64,000 nucleotides of DNA from an uncultured Lachnospiraceae bacterium (GCA_947589305.1 CANQAP010000001.1:310001-374000); one strand, 5' to 3'; shown: positions 18,201 to 28,037, counted from the first letter of the stretch. Numbers and translations are program-made. The notes: generated by a model not told the origin, from the letters alone.

Positions 18201-19203
18201 TGATCTCGTCACCTCCGCCACGGGAAATCACAATGTCTCCCGAATCTTCGAGTTTTCGTATGATATTTACAATCTTTTGCTGTGCATCCTCCACGTCTTT
18301 GAGACGGACAGGACCCATGTATTCCATATCTTCTTTGATCATGGTAGCCAGACGGGATGACAAATTGCTGAAAATGACATTTTGCACTTCCTCGTTGGCA
18401 TTCTTTAGAGCGATCGCCAGTTCGTTGTTGTCCACATCCCGCAATACCGTCTGGATCGCACGGTTGTCGAGCGTGAGGATATCTTCGAATACGAACATCT
18501 TTCTCCGGATCTCGTCCGCCAATTCCGGTTCCTCGATCTCGAGTGTCTCCATGATATGTTTTTCTGTTCCGCGGTCTACTGTATTTAAGATATTGACGAT
18601 AGAATCCACACCGCCTACGATCGTATAATCCTGATTGACCAAAGAAGCCAGTTTGCGTTCCAAAACATCTTCCACTTCTTTGATGACATCCGGGGACGTA
18701 CGATCCATCGTTGCAATACGTTTTGCGACATCCGACTGTTTTTCCGGAGGCAACGCCCCAATGACCGCCGCCGCTTGCGCCGCCGGCAGATAGGATAAGA
18801 TCAAGGCAATCGTCTGCGGATGTTCATCCTGAATAAAGTTCAGTAACTGACTGGCATCTGCTTTCCGCACAAATTCAAACGGACGTACCTGCAGGGAAGC
18901 GGTCAGTCTGCCGATCACTTCATCCGCCCGTTCCTCGCCTAATGCTTTATCCAGCAAATCTTTTGCATAGCCGATACCGCCTTCCGCGATATACTGCTGC
19001 GCCAGACATACTTCATAAAATTCATCTAAAATATCATTTTTCAAGGTCGGCGATACGCTTCTCGTATTGGCGATCTCCAACGTCAGTTGTTCAATTTCAT
19101 CTTCTTTCAGATGCTTAAAGATATTGGCAGACATCTCCGGTCCCAACGCGATCAAAAGAATCGCTGCCTTCTGTACACCTGATAACGCATTATTTGCTGC
19201 CAT
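18193..19203 (-). CDS. fliG: Flagellar motor switch protein FliG
   Basis: FliG joins the MS ring to the C-ring and generates torque with the stator. The 336-residue protein shows the three armadillo-like domains: N-terminal FliF-binding, middle with the EHPQ motif (DEHPQTIALILSYL), and C-terminal with the charged torque helix (VFEDILTLDNRAIQTVLRDV). Length and motifs are typical. It begins 6 bases after fliF and overlaps fliH. Confidence 0.97.
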   Translation of the reverse strand: MAANNALSGVQKAAILLIALGPEMSANIFKHLKEDEIEQLTLEIANTRSVSPTLKNDILDEFYEVCLAQQYIAEGGIGYAKDLLDKALGEERADEVIGRLTASLQVRPFEFVRKADASQLLNFIQDEHPQTIALILSYLPAAQAAAVIGALPPEKQSDVAKRIATMDRTSPDVIKEVEDVLERKLASLVNQDYTIVGGVDSIVNILNTVDRGTEKHIMETLEIEEPELADEIRRKMFVFEDILTLDNRAIQTVLRDVDNNELAIALKNANEEVQNVIFSNLSSRLATMIKEDMEYMGPVRLKDVEDAQQKIVNIIRKLEDSGDIVISRGGGDEIIV

Positions 19204-19209
19204 CTGTCA

Positions 19210-20826
19210 TCACTCCCAATCATCGTCATTCAGCCAGTTTCGTAACAACTGTGCCACTGCTTCCGGATTTTCCTCCACGAATTTTTCAATTCGCTGCCGG
19301 GTTGCCGTTTTCTCATTAAATTCGATATCTTCCAAGGTTTGATTTTCTTTCGTCGTTGCCAAAAGCGCCTCCACGGATAATTCCGGCTCCAGTTCCGTCA
19401 CTTCTGCCGGACGCATTCCCTTTAATACCACAAAGATCAACAATGCGGCAATCAACACTGCCAACAAAATCTGTAAGAGATTCGATATGGACAGACCTGA
19501 ACGTTCTTTCGGATAAAAGAGCGGAACTTCATAGGCGATGATCGTAATCTTATTTGAACTGATACCGGTTGCATTCGATACCACGTCATACATGACTTCA
19601 TCTACTTCAATCTGCGTCTTTTCACTGTTCTGTGATTGAAACTCCGCAAATGAAATACCATCGAGCAGCCCCTGATCCTGCATTTTTTCCTCGTCATATT
19701 CGATATACTGCGTTAAAACGATGGAAACCGAAGAATTGGCAGGGTTCACGGAGCCGATCGCCTTTCGTGTCGTCGTAACCTTTTTGTCCGTCTCATAGCT
19801 TTCCCTTATGACCTGTATTTGGGAATTCCCGTAAATTCCATCATCGATATCATAACTTGCAATATCTTCATCATTTGCATCCGTACCAACGACACCGCCC
19901 GTGCCGTCTACATTTTCGGCATTATACAGATAATATGAAGATTTCGGACCGTTCGCTCCGTCTTGGAATGTATCATATTCCGTCTGTTCGATCACAGTGT
20001 CATCAAGCTGGATATCCAGATTCGCCATGACTTGCGCATCATCATATAAACTCGATACCAAAAGGGAACGGATATTGTTCTCTATACTGTCCAATACCGC
20101 ATTTCTGATCTTATCATTGGAAGATACCGAGCCTCCGGCGGTGTCACCGCCCTCAAAAAGCAACTGTCCGGTCTGATCCACGATCCGTATATTATCGGTG
20201 TTACGACTGCCCAAGGAGTTCGCCACATAACTGGCAATGCCGTCAATACTCTCCTGTGGCAGATCTTCTGTCGTTGTCAGCATAATACTGGCGGAGGCTT
20301 CTTTTTCATCCTCAAACAAGGTCCGGCTGGTATCCGGCAGATTGATCCTGACTGCCGCCGATCTGATCCCGTCCATGGAACGGATATCCGTTGCCATGGT
20401 ATTTTGTAACGTGATTTTTGCCTTTTGCTGTCTCTCGGAATCGGTCGTTGTAAAACTGTTATCAAACATCCATGAATAATCTTCCGTTGCGGTTTCCGAA
20501 ACACCGTTTTCTCCTAGCACCAACCGTGCCTCGGATAACTGCTTTTCATCGACAAGCAACGTCAGGGCGTCATCGGAGATCTGATATTTGAATGCCGTAT
20601 CGCTTTCGTCCAGATAGGATCTGGCAGCAGCGGCATCCGACGTAGACTCAAAGGTTGCCAATACCACATAATTCGTTTTGGTCGAAAACCAAATTAAGGC
20701 TACCAGCGTAAAGATGACCGCTGCCAGCACCGAAATGATGATCGTTTTTTGTTTACTTGTATATTTATTCCAAAACTCCAACAGCTTTGGCGGAAGCTGC
20801 TTAAAAAAATCCAGTATCTTGTCCAT
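19210..20826 (-). CDS. fliF: Flagellar MS-ring protein FliF
   Basis: FliF builds the membrane MS ring, the base of the motor and housing for the export gate. The 538-residue protein has two membrane helices (about 28-48 and 440-462) flanking a large extracytoplasmic region with ring-building domains, and the C-terminal FliG-binding tail ending NWLNDDDWE. The ribosome binding site is weak. It lies between fliE and fliG. Confidence 0.97.
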   Translation of the reverse strand: MDKILDFFKQLPPKLLEFWNKYTSKQKTIIISVLAAVIFTLVALIWFSTKTNYVVLATFESTSDAAAARSYLDESDTAFKYQISDDALTLLVDEKQLSEARLVLGENGVSETATEDYSWMFDNSFTTTDSERQQKAKITLQNTMATDIRSMDGIRSAAVRINLPDTSRTLFEDEKEASASIMLTTTEDLPQESIDGIASYVANSLGSRNTDNIRIVDQTGQLLFEGGDTAGGSVSSNDKIRNAVLDSIENNIRSLLVSSLYDDAQVMANLDIQLDDTVIEQTEYDTFQDGANGPKSSYYLYNAENVDGTGGVVGTDANDEDIASYDIDDGIYGNSQIQVIRESYETDKKVTTTRKAIGSVNPANSSVSIVLTQYIEYDEEKMQDQGLLDGISFAEFQSQNSEKTQIEVDEVMYDVVSNATGISSNKITIIAYEVPLFYPKERSGLSISNLLQILLAVLIAALLIFVVLKGMRPAEVTELEPELSVEALLATTKENQTLEDIEFNEKTATRQRIEKFVEENPEAVAQLLRNWLNDDDWE

Positions 20827-20853
20827 GTTCTTACCATCAATCAGTTATCTGCA

Positions 20854-21165
20854 TTATAACTGTATGTTCATCAATTCTTTATACGCATCCAAAAACTTAT
20901 TTGTTACCCTGACTGTATATTGGAGGGCGATCGTTGCCTTCTGCTGTGCCAGCGCCAAATCATGGGTATTATCCGAATAACCCATCGCAAAATTCATTTC
21001 AGCCGCTTCCGCTTTCTTTTGCAACTGATCGGCTTCTTTGTACATGCCGATCGCCGAATCCAATAATGAACGAAACGCCTCTGAATTGTCGGAGGTAACT
21101 TTCGTCTGCTTTGTGTCTGCCACACCCAGACTTTCATTCAAGGCTGTAATTGATGTGATATCCAT
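20854..21165 (-). CDS. fliE: Flagellar hook-basal body protein FliE
   Basis: FliE is the first rod-side protein exported and joins the MS ring to the rod. The 103-residue protein has the family C-terminus with DLALAQQKATIALQYTVRV followed by NKFLDAYKELMNIQ. AAGGAG precedes its ATG. It lies between flgC and fliF, the usual order. Confidence 0.96.
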   Translation of the reverse strand: MDITSITALNESLGVADTKQTKVTSDNSEAFRSLLDSAIGMYKEADQLQKKAEAAEMNFAMGYSDNTHDLALAQQKATIALQYTVRVTNKFLDAYKELMNIQL

Positions 21166-21206
21166 TCTGCCACTCCTTTATCTGTTCCTATTCTATCTCT
21201 GACGTA

Positions 21207-21644
21207 CTACTGTAACAGTTCCAGACCTTTTACCGCGATCGCCTTTGCCGCGTTAAATGCGGTTGCATTTGCCTCGTATGCGCGGCTGGAATCAATCAGA
21301 TTCGTCATTTCCGTAACCGGATCCACGTTCGGATACATGACATAACCGTTTTCATCTGCATCCGGATGCGACGGATCATATACCATTTTCAAATCCGACT
21401 GATCTTCTACCACATGAGAAACACGCACGCCGTCCGGACGGTATACGTTCAGACTGTTATATAATGTATCTCCAAAATTCAAAGAACTCTTTTCATTAAA
21501 CACAACCGTTTTTCTGCGGTACACGTCTCCGTTTTCGTCACGCGTCGTATTGACGTTTGCAATATTCTCGGAAATCACATCCATACGGAAGCGTTGTGCC
21601 GTCATCCCTGTTGCGCTTACATTCATACCATCAAACATGCTCAT
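21207..21644 (-). CDS. flgC: Flagellar basal body rod protein FlgC
   Basis: FlgC is a proximal rod subunit. The 145-residue protein shows the N-terminal flg_bb_rod motif (ISENIANVNTTRDENGDVYR) and the C-terminal helix with SRAYEANATAFNAAKAIAVK. The start has GGGAGG. It lies 18 bases downstream of flgB. Confidence 0.96.
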   Translation of the reverse strand: MSMFDGMNVSATGMTAQRFRMDVISENIANVNTTRDENGDVYRRKTVVFNEKSSLNFGDTLYNSLNVYRPDGVRVSHVVEDQSDLKMVYDPSHPDADENGYVMYPNVDPVTEMTNLIDSSRAYEANATAFNAAKAIAVKGLELLQ

Positions 21645-21662
21645 AAATCATACCTCCCTATC

Positions 21663-22058
21663 CTATGATGTTGACAACACCGTTTTATATCTGCCGAATT
21701 CCTGTGTCATCTGGTCGATCAGCGCCTGATAACGGATCTGATTTTCTGCCAGATAAGCTTCTTCCTGATCAATATCCACATTATTTCCGTCTAAACGATA
21801 TGCCAGTGAAGAATGATCCGTATAAATAAAACTGTTCAGATCATCCAGATTCATATTCACTTCCTCGATACGTTCTGCCAGTGTTCCGTCTCCGGCTAAG
21901 GATGCCTGAAGAATGGACTCAAACTGCACGTCCTGCCGCTTATAATTCGGGGTACTGTCATTTGCAATATTATTTGCAAGGACATCATTACGGATATATG
22001 CGGCATCTGCCGCCTTATCCAATACATCAATGTAATTATACAGATTCGTATTAATCAT
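21663..22058 (-). CDS. flgB: Flagellar basal body rod protein FlgB
   Basis: FlgB is a proximal rod subunit and the first gene of the flagellar operon. The 131-residue protein starts at the ATG at 22058 (MINTNLYNYI), seven bases after AAGGAG; an ATG two codons upstream is too close to that site. The rod motif LANNIANDSTPNYKRQDVQF is clear. Upstream lie a leader with a hairpin and a sigma-A promoter. Confidence 0.95.
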   Translation of the reverse strand: MINTNLYNYIDVLDKAADAAYIRNDVLANNIANDSTPNYKRQDVQFESILQASLAGDGTLAERIEEVNMNLDDLNSFIYTDHSSLAYRLDGNNVDIDQEEAYLAENQIRYQALIDQMTQEFGRYKTVLSTS

Positions 22059-22118
22059 AGACATTCTCCTTACAGTTTTATTTGTAAATTTGTTAAGTTA
22101 TTATTCCATATATATAGT

Positions 22119-22151
22119 AAAAGGATTCATGAGGTACTCACAAATCCTTTT
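22119..22151 (-). terminator. Hairpin in the flgB leader, after codY
   Basis: AAAAGGATT (22119-22127) pairs with AATCCTTTT (22143-22151), with four more pairs inside beyond a 2x2 internal loop. It lies about 95 bases after the codY stop and downstream of the predicted flgB promoter. The T4 lies within the stem and is followed by an A/T-rich stretch, so it may end codY transcripts, act in the flagellar leader, or both. Confidence 0.5.
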
Positions 22152-22199
22152 GCCATGCAGAAATCCATTTCTAAACACATCATTTTCATATCCGAGTAT

Positions 22200-22228
22200 A
22201 GTATAACATATTGTTTGAAATTCTTCAA
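22200..22228 (-). promoter_or_regulatory. Sigma-A promoter of the flagellar operon
   Basis: Read on the minus strand: -35 TTGAAG (22223-22228), 17-base spacer, -10 TATACT (22200-22205). It lies just after codY and about 140 bases upstream of flgB. The spacer contains a weak CodY-box match (AATTTCAAACAATA region, about 10 of 15 positions), so CodY control is possible but not established. Confidence 0.7.
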
Positions 22229-22244
22229 TTCATATTCTTAATGA

Positions 22245-23015
22245 CTATTGCTTTGCTTTTTTTAATTCATCGAATACCACATCATTCAGTACCTTAATAT
22301 AAGTGCCTTTCATACCGGAAGAACGGGATTCGATCACACCGGCGCTTTCAAACTTTCGCAGGGCATTTACGATCACCGAACGGGTGATCCCTACCCGGTC
22401 TGCGATCTTGCTGGCTACCAAGATCCCTTCATTTCCATCCAATTCCTCAAAAATATAGGTGACGGCTTCCAGTTCGGAAAAAGACAAGGTTCCGATCGCC
22501 GAACGGACAATCGCAATCTTTCGGTTTTCTTCTGCATTCTCCTCATTCACGGAACGCATCATTTCCAAGCCGACGACCGTGGTGCCATATTCTCCTAAAA
22601 TGATATCGTCGATCTCATAGGGCTGGTTCTGCCTATACATAAACACCGTTCCCAAGCGTTCGCCTGCAATATCGATCGGTGTGATCAATGCCTGATACTG
22701 TTCGATCCCATCCAGTTCAAAACCAAGCGTCATCAGATTCACATTCTCTTTTGTGGACAATATCCCCAGTAACCGTTCGTTCAACATCGGGTCGATATGC
22801 CCGCCGATCTCGTCCACGATCAGTTCACGAAGACCGGTAATATCTTCACGGTTCTTAATTCCGAGAACCTTTCCCTTTTTACTGATCACCAAGACATCCG
22901 AAAGCATGATCTCCGATAATACTTCACAGATATCATTGAATACCACCTTATGAGAATTATTATTGTGCAACAGCTTATTAATTTTCCGCGTCTTGTCCAA
23001 TAACTGTACGCTCAT
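22245..23015 (-). CDS. codY: GTP- and branched-chain amino acid-sensing repressor CodY
   Basis: CodY is a global regulator that represses stationary-phase and nutrient-acquisition genes when GTP and branched-chain amino acids are plentiful. The 256-residue protein starts at ATG 23015 (MSVQLLDKTRKINKLL) after AGGAGG; a longer frame to 23081 lacks a site. It has the N-terminal GAF-type sensor domain (about 1-155) and the winged helix-turn-helix with ASKIADRVGITRSVIVNALR. In B. subtilis codY also precedes flgB, and CodY represses the flagellar promoter there. Confidence 0.97.
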   Translation of the reverse strand: MSVQLLDKTRKINKLLHNNNSHKVVFNDICEVLSEIMLSDVLVISKKGKVLGIKNREDITGLRELIVDEIGGHIDPMLNERLLGILSTKENVNLMTLGFELDGIEQYQALITPIDIAGERLGTVFMYRQNQPYEIDDIILGEYGTTVVGLEMMRSVNEENAEENRKIAIVRSAIGTLSFSELEAVTYIFEELDGNEGILVASKIADRVGITRSVIVNALRKFESAGVIESRSSGMKGTYIKVLNDVVFDELKKAKQ

Positions 23016-23114
23016 AATTCCCTCCTGTACACATTCCTGATCAATCGCTTTCCTACACCCATATTTTTGTATCATTTGCATGATAAATCAGCGAAAAATC
23101 ATTAAATATAGTAA

Positions 23115-23143
23115 ATTGTAACACATACGCCTTAAAATAACAA
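23115..23143 (-). promoter_or_regulatory. Sigma-A promoter of codY
   Basis: Minus strand: -35 TTGTTA (23138-23143), 17-base spacer, -10 TACAAT (23115-23120), about 100 bases upstream of the codY start and 16 bases after the topA stop codon. Confidence 0.72.
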
Positions 23144-23158
23144 CCGAAAAATACATTT

Positions 23159-25213
23159 TCAGACACTGACCGTCTTTTTATCCGTCACGTACGCGCAATC
23201 CTCTTTCATACAGACGAGCTTGTTGCCTTTTTCCAGCATCATGCCGCCGCAAACCGGACACGGAATGGCAGACGGTTTTTGCCAGCTCATAAAATCACAC
23301 GTCGGATTATCTTCACAACCGTAATATTTCCGACCTTTTTTTGTTTTTCGCAGCACAATTTCCTTTCCGCACCTCGGACATGCCACTCCGATCTTTTCAT
23401 AGTACGGTTTCGTGTTTTTACATTCCGGAAATCCCGGACATGCCAGAAATTTCCCGTGCGGTCCGTATTTGATCACCATATTGCGTCCACATAATTCGCA
23501 TGGAATCTCCGTGACTTCGTCCTCGATCTTTACATGTTCCAGCTCTTTCTCAGCATTCTGAACGGCAGACTCCAAGTCCGGATAGAAATTTTCCACGATT
23601 GTTTTCCATGAGATCGTACCTTCTTCCACACTATCAAGCAGAGATTCCATATTGGCGGTAAATTCAACGTCAACAATCACAGGGAATGCCTTCATCATCA
23701 TCTGATTGACGGCTTCTCCAAGCTCCGTCACATATAAATTCTTTTGTTCTTTCACGATATAGCGGCGATTCATGATCGTGGTGATCGTAGGCGCATAGGT
23801 ACTTGGGCGTCCGATCCCGAGTTCCTCTAACGTCTTTACCAGCAGCGCCTCTGTATAGTGTGCAGGCGGCTGTGTGAAATGCTGCTTGGTTTCCAATGTC
23901 TGCAAGTGCAGCGCCTGTCCTTTTTCGATTCCCTCAAAGGATACGGAAGGTTCTTTCTCTTCATCTGCTTTATAGACCGATAAGAAACCGTCAAATGCCA
24001 GCTTTGATGTACTTGCCGTAAACTTTTCATTCTTTGCCGTCATCTTTAACGTGATGGTGTTGTAAACCGCATGTTTCATCTGGCTTGCCAAAAAACGGTT
24101 GTAGATCAGCTGATACAGCCGAAAGAGATCCCGTGGCAGGCTCTCTTTTACCAATACCGGCGACAGGGAAAGATCGGTTGGACGAATGGCTTCATGCGCA
24201 TCCTGTATCCGTCGTTCTTTTCCTGTGGATTCTTTTTGCTCCCCGATATAATCCACACCATAGTGAGATTCGATAAACTGTTTGGCTGCCGTCTGAGCCT
24301 CTTCCGAAATACGGACAGAATCCGTTCTTAAGTAGGTGATCAGACCGACCATGCCTCTACCCTTTACTTCTACCCCTTCATACAACTGCTGTGCCAGCCG
24401 CATGGTCTTTTGTGTGGAATAATTTAGTTTTTTTGACGCTTCCTGCTGTAACGTACTGGTGGTAAACGGGTTCGGGGATTTTACAATGCGGGTTCCTTCT
24501 TTTCTCTCGGTCACGGTAAATGCTGCCGATTGCAGTGCTTCCGTTACCCGATCCAACTGCTCTTTTGTAGACAATTCACCGGAATACTTTGCGGTGATAG
24601 TCTTCGCCGTTTTGTCCGGCTGCAGAACGGCTTCCAAACTCCAATATTCTTCCGGTATAAACGCATTGATCTCATTTTCCCGATCACAGATCAGTCGTAA
24701 GGCAACCGACTGGACACGTCCGGCACTCAGCCCCCGTTTGATCTTTGCCCACAGGATCGGACTGATGCGATATCCCACCATACGGTCCAAAACTCTTCTT
24801 GCCTGCTGGGCATCCACCAGATTCATATCAATGCCTCTTGCCTCTTTAATGGAGTTGCGGACTGCATGTTTTGTGATTTCATTAAATGTGATTCTCTTAT
24901 ATTGCCGTTCATCGAGTTTTAATGCCTGTGATAAATGCCATGAGATCGCCTCACCTTCCCGGTCAGGGTCCGTTGCCAGATAGATGTGGTCGGCTTTTTT
25001 TACTTCCTTTCGAAGTTTTGCCAAGATATCGCCTTTTCCCCGTATCGTAATATATTTCGGTTCAAAATCATGTTCCGTATCTACACCGATCTGACTTTTC
25101 GGCAAATCCCGGACATGTCCGTTTGAGGCTATGACTTCATAGCTGTTCCCGAGAAATTTCTGTATCGTCTTCGCTTTTGCAGGAGACTCCACGATTACTA
25201 AATTCTTCGCCAT
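23159..25213 (-). CDS. topA: DNA topoisomerase I
   Basis: TopA relaxes negative supercoils by cutting one strand. The 684-residue protein starts at ATG 25213 (MAKNLVIVESPAKAKTIQ) after AAGGAG; the longer frame to 25243 has no support. The Toprim domain (with DPDREGEAISWHL), the active-site region GLITYLRTDSVRISEEA, and three C-terminal zinc-ribbon repeats (first CELCGRN, second CPRCGKE, third CPVCGGM) are visible. It sits between dprA and codY as in Bacillus. Confidence 0.97.
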   Translation of the reverse strand: MAKNLVIVESPAKAKTIQKFLGNSYEVIASNGHVRDLPKSQIGVDTEHDFEPKYITIRGKGDILAKLRKEVKKADHIYLATDPDREGEAISWHLSQALKLDERQYKRITFNEITKHAVRNSIKEARGIDMNLVDAQQARRVLDRMVGYRISPILWAKIKRGLSAGRVQSVALRLICDRENEINAFIPEEYWSLEAVLQPDKTAKTITAKYSGELSTKEQLDRVTEALQSAAFTVTERKEGTRIVKSPNPFTTSTLQQEASKKLNYSTQKTMRLAQQLYEGVEVKGRGMVGLITYLRTDSVRISEEAQTAAKQFIESHYGVDYIGEQKESTGKERRIQDAHEAIRPTDLSLSPVLVKESLPRDLFRLYQLIYNRFLASQMKHAVYNTITLKMTAKNEKFTASTSKLAFDGFLSVYKADEEKEPSVSFEGIEKGQALHLQTLETKQHFTQPPAHYTEALLVKTLEELGIGRPSTYAPTITTIMNRRYIVKEQKNLYVTELGEAVNQMMMKAFPVIVDVEFTANMESLLDSVEEGTISWKTIVENFYPDLESAVQNAEKELEHVKIEDEVTEIPCELCGRNMVIKYGPHGKFLACPGFPECKNTKPYYEKIGVACPRCGKEIVLRKTKKGRKYYGCEDNPTCDFMSWQKPSAIPCPVCGGMMLEKGNKLVCMKEDCAYVTDKKTVSV

Positions 25214-25262
25214 TTTATTTATAAACTCCTTCCATAAATTCAAAGGCGGAAAACCGGCATGC

Positions 25263-26408
25263 CTACATCACCCGATAAAAGTAATGATGGGGATTCTGCT
25301 TAATGACACCCTTTCTTTCCAACTCTGTCAGTATCTGTATGCCTTCCCATACTGGAAGTTCTATCTGACATAATATTTCGTCTATAAATTTAGGTTCTAA
25401 ACGCAGACAACTATACACCATTTTTTCTTTCGGTGCAAGTCCTAAATCTGTATTTATCTTTTCCGTATTCTGTATCGTCTTTCTCCATGCCGTACATGCT
25501 TCCAATTCTTCCAAAACATCTTCTGCAGACAGGATACACTTTGCTCCCTGTTGAATCAGGCGGTTACATCCCATATTCAGTTGGTCACACGGACGTCCCG
25601 GAACCGCTCCTACGTCTTTTCCCTGCTCCAACGCAAAATCCGTCGTGATCAGAGAACCGCTTTTTTCTCTGGCTTCCACCACCAGTATAAAATCCGCCAT
25701 GGCACTGATCAGGCGGTTTCTCCTCGGAAATAAATATGGCAGCGGCTTTGTTTCCGGCGGATATTCCGTCAGAATACCACCTCGTTCCTGCATGTCGAGA
25801 AACAAACGATGATTCTCCTTCGGATACATCCTGTCAATCCCGCATCCCAGTATCCCGAACGTATAGCCTCCGCCGTCCAGACATCCTCTGTGTGCGGCAG
25901 CATCGATTCCGACTGCCAGACCGCTCACGACCATGATCCCGTGTCTGCCTAATTCTTTGCCGATCTGATAAGCAAATTCGGCACCGTATGCGGTACTGTT
26001 TCTCGCGCCGACGACCGCTACCGACGGACTGTTCCGCGACGGCAGTCTTCCTTTATAATATATACCAAACGGCATATCATTTAATTCCAATAATCCGCTC
26101 GGATACCCGTTTTCTTTACAGGACAGAAAACGATACGGCTTTTGCAGACGCTCTTCCCAAAGCCTTGGGATATGCTCGTCCTTTTGCAGGGCAAGTAACT
26201 GCCTGCGCTGTACCTGTGTCAGCCAATCCAGTTCCCCTTCCCGTGCTTCAAACAAGCGTTTGGGACTTCCAAAAGATCTGACGCCTTCCTGTAATTTCTG
26301 TATTGGGATCTTATTTAGAAATGTCAGCCAAAAATAATAAAACGCATCCTCTTGTGATGCCATTTTTTGTTCACACATACTGCTTTCTTTCTTATGATGC
26401 TCCTTCAT
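25263..26408 (-). CDS. dprA: DNA processing protein DprA (Smf)
   Basis: DprA loads RecA on single-stranded DNA taken up during transformation. The 381-residue protein has an N-terminal helical/SAM-like part, the Rossmann-fold DprA domain (about 120-310) with VGARNSTAYG, LGCGIDRMYPKENHRL and REKSGSLITTDFALEQGKDV, and a C-terminal winged helix (about 320-375). Start at 26408 has GGAGGG; an in-frame ATG at 26378 lacks a near site. It starts one base after the yifB-type gene and lies 50 bases before topA. Confidence 0.95.
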   Translation of the reverse strand: MKEHHKKESSMCEQKMASQEDAFYYFWLTFLNKIPIQKLQEGVRSFGSPKRLFEAREGELDWLTQVQRRQLLALQKDEHIPRLWEERLQKPYRFLSCKENGYPSGLLELNDMPFGIYYKGRLPSRNSPSVAVVGARNSTAYGAEFAYQIGKELGRHGIMVVSGLAVGIDAAAHRGCLDGGGYTFGILGCGIDRMYPKENHRLFLDMQERGGILTEYPPETKPLPYLFPRRNRLISAMADFILVVEAREKSGSLITTDFALEQGKDVGAVPGRPCDQLNMGCNRLIQQGAKCILSAEDVLEELEACTAWRKTIQNTEKINTDLGLAPKEKMVYSCLRLEPKFIDEILCQIELPVWEGIQILTELERKGVIKQNPHHYFYRVM

Positions 26409-26409
26409 C

Positions 26410-27957
26410 TCATCCCTCCGATTCCTTTCGTCTGTCCAACAGGCGATACGATACCGCTTCTTTCAGATGTGAAAGTGAAATCCGTTCGGATGCTTCCATA
26501 TCTGCGATCGTCCGTGCCAGCTTCAACACTCTATGATATCCTCTTGCGCTGAATGCCTCCTGTTCATACAGTTCCTGCATAAAATCTTCCCCGTCCGATC
26601 CCAGTTGACAAAATTCCCGAATGCCATCTACCGGCAACTGTGCATTATAACGTATGCCACGGTCCCGGTATCGTAATGTCTGAATCCGATGCGATTGTAC
26701 GACCCGTTCGCGTATCGCATCCGAAGCTTCCCATACCGTATTCTGTTTGATATCACGAAAAGAAGGCGGGCGAACCGTCACATGGAGATCCATTCGGTCT
26801 AACAATGCCCGACTGACATGGTTTTGATATGTTTGAATCTGATGCAGCGTGCAGTGACAACGATTGCGGTCCGGATATGCCCCGCACGGGCAGGGATTCA
26901 TAGCTCCGACCAGCATGATGCGCGCCGGAAAACGATAGGTCGCCTGCAAACGGCTCAGAGTCACGCTCCCATCTTCCAGCGGCTGCCGCAGCGCATCAAT
27001 GACCGTTCTGGAAAATTCCGGTAATTCATCTAAAAACAACACTCCGTTGTGTGCCAGACTGATTTCACCCGGTTTCGGCGCCAGACCGCCTCCGATCAAT
27101 GCAGCCATGCTCGCGGAATGATGCGGAGAACGAAACGGTCTTGCCGTGATCATGCGATGCCCGTCCGGCAGCATACCTCTGACACTGTATATTTTTGTCA
27201 GCTCCATACATTCTTCAAAGGATAATGGTGGGAGAATTCCCGTAAGACATTTGGCAGCCAATGTTTTACCGGCTCCGGGCGGTCCGCTCATCAACAGATT
27301 GTGCATGCCGGATGCGGCGATCTCCATGGCTCTCCGCAGGATCGGCTGACCGTGAAGATCCCGAAAATCATGCGGCGCATGTTCTTCCGGCATAGATTCT
27401 GCCGCATGCTCTACCCGATCGGCACCGACATATGATCTTAAACGATCCGGCTCCTGAAGCAGCGTCACCAGCTCTGTCAATGAACGGATGCCAATCACCT
27501 GAAGACCGCTGACCAGCGACGCTTCCTGCCGGTTGTCATACGCTACGACAAGCGTATGAAATCCCGACTTTTTCGCATGGTCGGCGACCGACAGCACTCC
27601 GCGGACCGGCATTACGGTGCCGTCCAAGCACAGTTCGCCTAAAAAAACCGTCTCCCGCACCTGTTCCTGTGACAGAAATCCCATGGAGATCAGTATGGCA
27701 ACCGCTATCGGTAAATCATAACCGGAACCGTCTTTGCGCACATCCGCCGGCGACAGATTGACCACGATCCGCTTCGGCGGCAGGCGAAAACCGGAGTTGC
27801 GCATCGCCGTCCGAATCCGTTCTCCCGATTCCCGGATGCCCCCGGAAAGACTTCCGACCAGATGCAGGGCAGGCAGACCGTCCGATACGTCGGTTTCCAC
27901 CTGTATCAGCATGCCTTCAATGCCAAAAACGGTTCCGCTTGTTACATAACTATACAT
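26410..27957 (-). CDS. YifB/ComM-type Mg-chelatase-like AAA+ ATPase
   Basis: A 515-residue AAA+ protein of the YifB/ComM family; ComM is a branch-migration helicase that promotes DNA integration in natural transformation. It has the N-terminal Lon-protease-like fold (about 1-170, with PADVRKDGSGYDLPIAVAIL), the Mg-chelatase ATPase domain with Walker A GPPGAGKTL near residue 225, the DELPEF Walker B, the AMNPCPCGAYPDRNRCHC segment, and the C-terminal chelatase domain. It lies directly upstream of dprA, which supports a DNA-uptake role. Confidence 0.93.
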   Translation of the reverse strand: MYSYVTSGTVFGIEGMLIQVETDVSDGLPALHLVGSLSGGIRESGERIRTAMRNSGFRLPPKRIVVNLSPADVRKDGSGYDLPIAVAILISMGFLSQEQVRETVFLGELCLDGTVMPVRGVLSVADHAKKSGFHTLVVAYDNRQEASLVSGLQVIGIRSLTELVTLLQEPDRLRSYVGADRVEHAAESMPEEHAPHDFRDLHGQPILRRAMEIAASGMHNLLMSGPPGAGKTLAAKCLTGILPPLSFEECMELTKIYSVRGMLPDGHRMITARPFRSPHHSASMAALIGGGLAPKPGEISLAHNGVLFLDELPEFSRTVIDALRQPLEDGSVTLSRLQATYRFPARIMLVGAMNPCPCGAYPDRNRCHCTLHQIQTYQNHVSRALLDRMDLHVTVRPPSFRDIKQNTVWEASDAIRERVVQSHRIQTLRYRDRGIRYNAQLPVDGIREFCQLGSDGEDFMQELYEQEAFSARGYHRVLKLARTIADMEASERISLSHLKEAVSYRLLDRRKESEG

Positions 27958-28037
27958 TCTGTTCCTTTCCCGCTCCGAACAGACTCCGTAATCATTGTAA
28001 CCGGCAGAACCGCTTTTGTCAATTTTATATTTACATT

